NCBI GenBank assembly: GCA_004212735.1
Contig: SHBD01000004.1
Span: 1-64,000, forward strand
Reading direction: 5' to 3'
DNA length: 64,000 nt
DNA from: SAR116 cluster bacterium
GTDB lineage: Bacteria; Pseudomonadota; Alphaproteobacteria; Puniceispirillales; Puniceispirillaceae
Translations under genes and position numbers: made by a program
The notes under the pieces: generated by a model
Databases searched by the model: none
What the model saw: only the letters and a program-made list of their open reading frames with translations
What the model was told of the DNA's origin: nothing
Shown here: positions 58,739 through 64,000 of the stretch, piece after piece
Layout: each line of letters begins with the position of its first letter
Position numbering within the stretch: position 1 is the stretch's first letter

Positions 58739-58785
58739 GTGAATATTCCGTTTTCCTGCTTGTTATCGTGGGTTTGGCCATTGGC

Positions 58786-60003
58786 CTAATCCACCAGCGC
58801 CTGCGCCAGATGATCGATGGCAATCAAAATTTCCTCATCGCTGATCACGAGTGGCGGCAACAATCTGAGAGTGTTGTCTGCTGCCGGAACACTCAGCATG
58901 CCACGCTCACGAAGCGCGACGACAAGCGACCCCACTTCACAAGATTCATCAAGGCGCACACCACGCAGAAATCCGCGGCCCCTCACTTCGGCGATCTTGT
59001 CCGGATGCTGGCTGGCCAGTGCCAGTAATCCCTTTTCAAGGAGATCCGCCCGCCGGCGGACATCGGCCATGAAGCCGGGCTCCGACAGCGTTTCAAGGAT
59101 AACCTCGGCCGCCGCCATGGCAAGTGGATTGCCGCCAAAGGTGGAGCCATGCGTTCCCGGTGTCATCGCGTCACCCACTGTTTTGCTGGCGATCACAGCA
59201 CCAACCGGAAAGCCACCACCAAGACCCTTGGCAAGCGCTATGATATCTGGCGTGACGCCATATGACTCAAACGAGAACAAGGTGCCAGTCCGACCAATGC
59301 CAGCCTGTACCTCATCGGCAATCACCAAGGCACCAAATTCGTCAGCGGCAGCGCGCACTCCTTCCATATAGCCCTCTGGCACATGGCGGGCGCCACCCTC
59401 ACCTTGAACCGGTTCAATCATCACCGCAGCGACATGCGGCCCAAGCGCATCGCGCAGGGCGTTCAAATTGCCAAAGGCGACATGCTCAAAACCATCAGGC
59501 ATCGGACCAAACCCTTTGCGAAATGCCGGCTTGTCAGTTGCTGCCAGCATTCCAAGGGTGCGACCATGAAATGCGCCGGAGGCGCAAAGCACAGTCATTC
59601 TGTTGGGCTCGCCCCGTTCATGCGAGGCGCGCCGCGCAATCTTTACCGCTGCTTCTGTTGCCTCAACACCTGAATTGCAGAAAAACACCTGATCCAGCCC
59701 GGAGAGCGATGCCAGCTTCTTGGCAACACGCTCCTGACCGGGAATGCGAAAGAGGTTTGACGTGTGCCATACTTTGCCAGCCTGATCGCGCAGAGCCTCG
59801 ATAAGAGCCGGATGTGAATGTCCAAGCGTATTCACCGCGATGCCACTGGCGCAATCGAGATAGCGATCGCCTTTTTCGCTGACGAGCCAGCATCCCTCAC
59901 CTTTGACAAAGGCGATTTCAGCCCTGCCATAGGTCTTCATGACCGCACTGTCAGCGGCATAGTCAGTGGCTGTTCCGTGCGTTTTAGAGAAATGACTCGT
60001 CAT
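58786..60003 (-). CDS. argD: Acetylornithine aminotransferase
   Basis: 405 aa, class III aminotransferase. PLP-binding lysine in ALAKGLGGGFPVGA, the aspartate in VIADEVQAGIGRTG, and the opening YGRAEIAFVKGEGCWLVSEKGDRYLDCASGIAVNTLGHSHPAL. It makes N-acetylornithine and, in many bacteria, also acts as a succinyldiaminopimelate aminotransferase. The 216-bp gap upstream must contain the promoter for argD-argF-hslO. Confidence 0.96.
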   Translation of the reverse strand: MTSHFSKTHGTATDYAADSAVMKTYGRAEIAFVKGEGCWLVSEKGDRYLDCASGIAVNTLGHSHPALIEALRDQAGKVWHTSNLFRIPGQERVAKKLASLSGLDQVFFCNSGVEATEAAVKIARRASHERGEPNRMTVLCASGAFHGRTLGMLAATDKPAFRKGFGPMPDGFEHVAFGNLNALRDALGPHVAAVMIEPVQGEGGARHVPEGYMEGVRAAADEFGALVIADEVQAGIGRTGTLFSFESYGVTPDIIALAKGLGGGFPVGAVIASKTVGDAMTPGTHGSTFGGNPLAMAAAEVILETLSEPGFMADVRRRADLLEKGLLALASQHPDKIAEVRGRGFLRGVRLDESCEVGSLVVALRERGMLSVPAADNTLRLLPPLVISDEEILIAIDHLAQALVD

Positions 60004-60219
60004 CGTCTGATTTGGCTTTTGTGCTGGTTAAGTGGCAGTCAAATTGAAGCGGATACCGGGCCAAAACGGCAAACCACCAACCCGTCAATTGACAGTGCCG
60101 GTGGTTATGCCTGAGCCCGAACGAAAAACACAGGTAATGCTTGGCTCTTTTGGCAGAAAATGTCAAGAAAGATGGCGGCGTGAGTGTATCAATTTTCAGC
60201 GCCAAAACCTGTGATAACT

Positions 60220-61335
60220 TCAGTCCTGAATGAAATGTTTGGCAAGGCGCAACCCCTGCGACTGGTAGTTCGATGTCGAGGTGGTATCACCATAAAGGGC
60301 ATCGGGACGCTCCGCCATCGGCTCATAAACCAAGCGACAGACTGTTTGTCCCTGCTCAATCAAAAAGGGCACATCATGCGAGCGTACCTCCAGCACTGCG
60401 CGGGTTTGGCCAGCGCCAAGCTCCGCCATGCCAAAACCGGGATCAAAGAAGCCGGCATAATGCGCCCTGAATTCGCCGACGCGCGTATCATAGGCGCGCA
60501 TCTCAGCGGCGTATCCCTGCGGCACGGTGACAAATTCGCGACTTGCCAGAATGTAAAATTCATCCGGATTTAGCACAAGGCCGCCAGCGACCAAATCGGC
60601 CTCGGTCAAACGTTCCCAAAACGAATTGACAGCACAGCTGCGCGGGGCATCTATGTCAATGAGACCGGCATGTTTGCGCGCCCTCCATCCGATCATTCCA
60701 CTTTTCTCATCTGGCATCAGATTGACGCTCAACCCCACTCCATCGCGGATATCAAGCTCCTCGCCGCCATGCACCAAACCGGTGGTTTCCTGCAACTCCT
60801 GCATGGCATTGTCGGAAATCACAGCAGGCCCGCGCCGAAGACGCAGTTGCGACAGACACGAGCCGGACCGGACCAAAACAGAGAAGGTACGCGGAGAGAT
60901 TTCCGCATAGAGCGGACCCTCATATCCGTTCTGCACAGCTTCAAACTCGCCAGCACCATCGGTAATCAGTCGCGTGAAAATATCCAGGCGGCCAGTGGAG
61001 CTTTTCGGATTGGCCATTGCCGAGAGAGCCGCGGGAAGGCGGAGCGATTCCTGAAGCCGAACAATATAAACACAGCCACGTTCCAGCACCGCACCGTCAC
61101 TGAGGTCAATGCGATGCATGGCAAATTTTTCGAGCTTGTCAGTCACGCTCATGCCGCGTCCAGGCAGAAAGGAAGCCTGAACACGCCACGCATCCTCACC
61201 CAGACGCAAATCAAGGCTTGCAGGCTGAATCTGCGATAACTCGATCTCATTCGCCGCGGAAATCATGCCAGCCTCTATGGCGTGCTGTAGCTGCTGGACC
61301 GGCAAAATGCCATTCGCCTGCTCATTGCCACTCAT
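60220..61335 (-). CDS. dcd: dCTP deaminase, long two-domain form
   Basis: 371 aa, about twice the normal Dcd length. Two DCD-like halves are present: QPASLDLRLGEDAWRVQAS with NPKSSTGRLDIFTRL in the N-terminal half, and a second jelly-roll with YAEISPRTFSVLV and SFWERLTEADLVAG toward the C-terminus. It deaminates dCTP to dUTP for dTTP synthesis. The ATG at 61335 is preferred, with GGGGA 5 bases upstream; an ATG four codons earlier is possible. The long form is known from alphaproteobacteria. Confidence 0.9.
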   Translation of the reverse strand: MSGNEQANGILPVQQLQHAIEAGMISAANEIELSQIQPASLDLRLGEDAWRVQASFLPGRGMSVTDKLEKFAMHRIDLSDGAVLERGCVYIVRLQESLRLPAALSAMANPKSSTGRLDIFTRLITDGAGEFEAVQNGYEGPLYAEISPRTFSVLVRSGSCLSQLRLRRGPAVISDNAMQELQETTGLVHGGEELDIRDGVGLSVNLMPDEKSGMIGWRARKHAGLIDIDAPRSCAVNSFWERLTEADLVAGGLVLNPDEFYILASREFVTVPQGYAAEMRAYDTRVGEFRAHYAGFFDPGFGMAELGAGQTRAVLEVRSHDVPFLIEQGQTVCRLVYEPMAERPDALYGDTTSTSNYQSQGLRLAKHFIQD

Positions 61336-61384
61336 TTTCTTCCCCATTCACATTCAAGAGCCGGTCTTCAACCCCGCCGCCTGA

Positions 61385-62251
61385 TCAGCTTTTCAGCCGC
61401 CATCCACTGCATAGCACCCGGTAACAGACATAACCCAAAACGAGGTTCAGAACAGCCAAACCAGCCAAGCCTATCAGGATTGATCTGTCGGAAACGCCAA
61501 TCATGCCATAACGAAACCCATCAATCACATAAAATACGGGATTGAGTGTGGCAATGGTATCAAAAGGTGCTGGCAGCCTGTTGACCGAGTAAAAGGTACC
61601 AGACAGGAAGGCAAGCGGCTGAATGACAAAGTTGGTGATCGCGGCCATTTCATCAAATTTATTCGCCTTGATGCCCGCCAGAATACCGGCAAGCGACATC
61701 AGCAACGAGCCCAGAAACAGAAAGGCCAACGCGACCAATGGCTGGCTTGGCAGGCCGACCCCACCCAAAATGCCGAGGCTCGCTGCCGCAACAATGCCGA
61801 CCATGATGCCCCGGGTCATACCACCCGCGGCCAGACCGACAAGAAGCTCTCCCGGCCCCAATGGTGGCATCAACAGATCGACAATGTTGCCCTGAACCTT
61901 TGATACAACGATCGATGAGGAGGTATTGGCGAAGGCATTCTGCAACACCGTCATCATTACCAGACCCGGGATCAGGAATGTGACAAAATCAACGCCGCCA
62001 GAAAGGCCGGCACGGTTACCGATGGCCACCGAAAAAACCATCAGAAACAGGATTGAGGTGATCACCGGTGCCGCAAGGGTTTGCAAGGCCACCTTCATGA
62101 AGCGCTGCACTTCACGCAGGTACAGCGTTTGCAGACCTATCCAATTGATCTGGTCAATCTGAATCGGCCGGATGACTGGCAGCTTGTTGCCAGCCGGCGC
62201 CATCCGACTGGTCGATGGGGAGGGTTCGTTGTTATCGTGTTTGGCTTTCAT
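61385..62251 (-). CDS. ABC-2 type transporter permease
   Basis: 288 aa with six transmembrane helices in the ABC-2 arrangement (VALQTLAAPVITSILFLMVF, VDFVTFLIPGLVMMTVLQNA, FVIQPLAFLSGTFYSVNRLPAPFD). It looks like a YadH-type efflux or polysaccharide-type permease; the substrate is unknown. No ATPase gene is next to it in the window; one may lie elsewhere. The start is uncertain, as no Shine-Dalgarno sequence is clear; ATGs at 62275 and 62203 are alternatives. Confidence 0.85.
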   Translation of the reverse strand: MKAKHDNNEPSPSTSRMAPAGNKLPVIRPIQIDQINWIGLQTLYLREVQRFMKVALQTLAAPVITSILFLMVFSVAIGNRAGLSGGVDFVTFLIPGLVMMTVLQNAFANTSSSIVVSKVQGNIVDLLMPPLGPGELLVGLAAGGMTRGIMVGIVAAASLGILGGVGLPSQPLVALAFLFLGSLLMSLAGILAGIKANKFDEMAAITNFVIQPLAFLSGTFYSVNRLPAPFDTIATLNPVFYVIDGFRYGMIGVSDRSILIGLAGLAVLNLVLGYVCYRVLCSGWRLKS

Positions 62252-62385
62252 TGGCGTCAAGATAGGTCGCAGCATCAAAAAGCGCAATGGCCCCCGCCCG
62301 TTTGGTGACCATCCTTGCAGCTTCGCGGCCAGAGGCCCATACTGACCGCCCACATTCCTGCCGTGTGATTTTGCCAGATGGACCC

Positions 62386-62949
62386 ATGAGCATCGAGAAA
62401 ACCGAGACACGCTTGATGAACAAGGCTGTTCACTATCTCGGGCGCTATAGTGCATCCGAGCAACGGCTTCGAGAAGTGCTGGGCCGGTTTGCCAAAAGAA
62501 AACTTGCAGACACCGAGCCAGCGAAGGTGGCCAGTGCGACAAACAATGTTGTCGAAAAATGTCTGCGCCTTGGCTATATCGACGATGCCGCCTTTGCTGC
62601 AAACCAAGCACGCGGCCAACGCCGGCAGGGCAAATCAACCATGGCAATCCGGCAGCGATTGCGCCAGCACGCACTTGATGATGCCGCAATCACAATGGCA
62701 CTTCAGACGGCAGATGCCAATCATCAGGACGCCGAGATGATGGCCGCCATCCGTTTCGCCAGACGCCGCAGACTGGGACCGTTTTTCAACGGTGTGCCTG
62801 ACGAGAGAACACGTCACAGACATATGGGATCACTGGCAAGGGCAGGGTTTTCCATGGCAATTTGCCGGACAGTCCTCGACACCAACAGCATCGATGATCT
62901 TGAGGAGCTGGAACGCGACGCTGGCCATTCAGGACAACCAGGCGAATAG
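62386..62949 (+). CDS. recX: Regulatory protein RecX
   Basis: 187 aa. RecX-type three-helix repeats: AVHYLGRYSASEQRLREVLGRF, VEKCLRLGYIDDAAFAANQARGQ and GKSTMAIRQRLRQHALDD. It inhibits or tunes RecA filaments. AGATGGA precedes the ATG at 62386; the frame is open to 62287 but unsupported. It is divergent from the ABC permease. recA itself is not in the window. Confidence 0.88.
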   Translation: MSIEKTETRLMNKAVHYLGRYSASEQRLREVLGRFAKRKLADTEPAKVASATNNVVEKCLRLGYIDDAAFAANQARGQRRQGKSTMAIRQRLRQHALDDAAITMALQTADANHQDAEMMAAIRFARRRRLGPFFNGVPDERTRHRHMGSLARAGFSMAICRTVLDTNSIDDLEELERDAGHSGQPGE

Positions 62950-63064
62950 GCAAAAACCGATTGCCTTGCCGACAGGTGGTCTAGCGGTCTAAAATATGCT
63001 CAGCAATCAAAAGAATGGAGCCGGGCGCAACAGACGTCCACCATCATCACCGGAGGATTTGTGA

Positions 63065-64000
63065 ATGAGTCAGGACGTTGTTTTCGAGCCGAGCAAAGCA
63101 TTGGCAAAAGATGCCCATATTGACCATGAGGGGTACAAGGCGCTTTACGAAAAATCATTTGCTGATCCTGACGCCTTCTGGGCCGAGCAGGGCCAGCGAA
63201 TCGACTGGATGACACCTTACAGTCAGATCAGTGACGTCTCATATGACGCGGCCGACCTCCATATCCGCTGGTATGCGGATGGTACATTGAATGCAGCAGC
63301 AAATTGCCTCGACCGGCACCTTGCCAGTCGTGGGGATCAGACAGCAATCATCTGGGAGGGTGACAATCCCGAGGACCACCGCACCATTACCTATCGGGAA
63401 TTGCATGAAGAGGTCTGTAAATTTTCAAACGTCCTCAAGACCAATGGCGCCCGCAAGGGTGACCGTATCACCATCTATATGCCGATGATCCCCGAAGCAA
63501 CGGTTGCCATGCTGGCCTGCGCGCGCATCGGGGCCGTCCATTCGGTTGTCTTTGGCGGCTTCTCACCTGATGCGTTAGCTGGGCGGATCCTTGATTGCGA
63601 ATCAACTATGGTGATCACAGCCGATGAGGGCGTTCGAGGTGGCAAAAGCGTTCCCCTGAAACAGAACACCGACATGGCTTTGCAAAACTGCCCCGACTGC
63701 ACAAAATCGATCATTGTCAGACGGACCGGTGGCGCCGTTGACTGGGTCGAGGGCCGCGATGTCTGGTATCACGAGGCAATGGCCACTGCGTCCGCTGATT
63801 GTCCTGCTGAGGAGATGAATGCGGAAGATCCAATGTTCATTCTCTACACGTCCGGGTCAACCGGCAAGCCAAAGGGGGTTTTGCATACAACCGGTGGCTA
63901 CATGGTGTATGCCTCGATGACTCACCAATATGTTTTTGATTATCATGACGGAGACATCTACTGGTGCACGGCAGATGTCGGATGGATTACCGGCCATAGC
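63065..64000 (+). CDS. acs: Acetyl-CoA synthetase (partial, 5' part)
   Basis: The first 312 codons; the gene continues beyond the window. It opens [20 protein letters not shown], then HFWAEQ-like [18 protein letters not shown]. The adenylate-forming motif [11 protein letters not shown] is near residue 265, and the window ends in DVGWITGHS. It activates acetate to acetyl-CoA. GGAGG lies 8 bases before the ATG. It has its own 115-bp leader after recX. Confidence 0.95.
   Translation, partial: MSQDVVFEPSKALAKDAHIDHEGYKALYEKSFADPDAFWAEQGQRIDWMTPYSQISDVSYDAADLHIRWYADGTLNAAANCLDRHLASRGDQTAIIWEGDNPEDHRTITYRELHEEVCKFSNVLKTNGARKGDRITIYMPMIPEATVAMLACARIGAVHSVVFGGFSPDALAGRILDCESTMVITADEGVRGGKSVPLKQNTDMALQNCPDCTKSIIVRRTGGAVDWVEGRDVWYHEAMATASADCPAEEMNAEDPMFILYTSGSTGKPKGVLHTTGGYMVYASMTHQYVFDYHDGDIYWCTADVGWITGHS

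Noticed and set aside
61385-62689. Long version of the ABC permease frame (434 codons)
   Set aside because: The first 140 codons are antisense to recX and lack membrane-protein character.

Overview
The window looks like chromosomal DNA of a free-living, probably marine alphaproteobacterium. The evidence is the 16S fragment at the left edge and a set of genes typical of that class: class I lysyl-tRNA synthetase, DUF4167 next to prmC/prfA, BolA-DnaJ-CobS-CobT, DUF2849 and DUF934 in a sulfite-reduction operon, an RHH_4 protein, and the long two-domain form of dCTP deaminase. A SAR116-type (Puniceispirillales) origin is my guess from the 16S and gene style. I could not test it. I see no prophage, insertion sequence, CRISPR array or tRNA gene. 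Coding density is high and almost everything is core metabolism or information processing.

Layout. 1-752 is the 5' part of a 16S rRNA gene (minus strand). A 777-bp leader full of GANTC/GTGATTC motifs separates it from an M23 endopeptidase and a MOSC protein. 3783-11843 is one long minus-strand cluster, transcribed lysC-rodZ-ispG-hisS-prfA-prmC-DUF4167. 11921-23757 holds ubiG, DUF1178, secA, a parvulin, argJ, mutT, a methyltransferase, comF, grxC with a coupled nitrilase-like amidase, accA and xerD. 23754-29844 holds a large exported protein of unknown function with a tiny membrane-protein gene in front, then aroK-aroB, a CorC/HlyC protein and a DUF2889 protein. 29866-34036 is BolA, a DnaJ-like protein, cobS, cobT and rpmB. 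34263-40322 holds an RHH_4 protein, pyrD, class I lysS and a DinG-like helicase. 40323-41327 is the one clearly accessory patch: AT-rich, with a DUF4258-type toxin and an XRE antitoxin wedged between the helicase and groEL. 41381-44534 is groES-groEL under a CIRCE operator, and a ferredoxin-NADP reductase. 44640-48500 is a sulfite-reduction operon (ferredoxin, cysG, DUF2849, sulfite reductase, DUF934). The rest is ctaA, aspS, a homocysteine methyltransferase, folE, trkH, hslO, argF-argD, dcd, an ABC-2 permease, recX and the start of acs.

How the genes work together. Several neighbours share a pathway. The ferredoxin, siroheme synthase, sulfite reductase and nearby ferredoxin reductase can form a complete sulfite-to-sulfide route, but the usual cysH is missing and the siroheme synthase has a decayed methyltransferase half. 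grxC is translationally coupled to a predicted deaminated-glutathione amidase. prfA and prmC encode RF1 and its methyltransferase. groESL carries a textbook HrcA/CIRCE site.

The least ordinary signals are: (1) a recurring pattern of short (11-15 bp) tandem duplications at gene 3' ends or junctions at five separate places; (2) the toxin-antitoxin pair whose antitoxin frame runs through the groEL terminator into groEL; (3) the degenerate CysG and missing cysH; (4) the GANTC-rich rrn/M23 leader; (5) the 38-aa membrane ORF with a probable one-base frameshift in front of the large exported protein.
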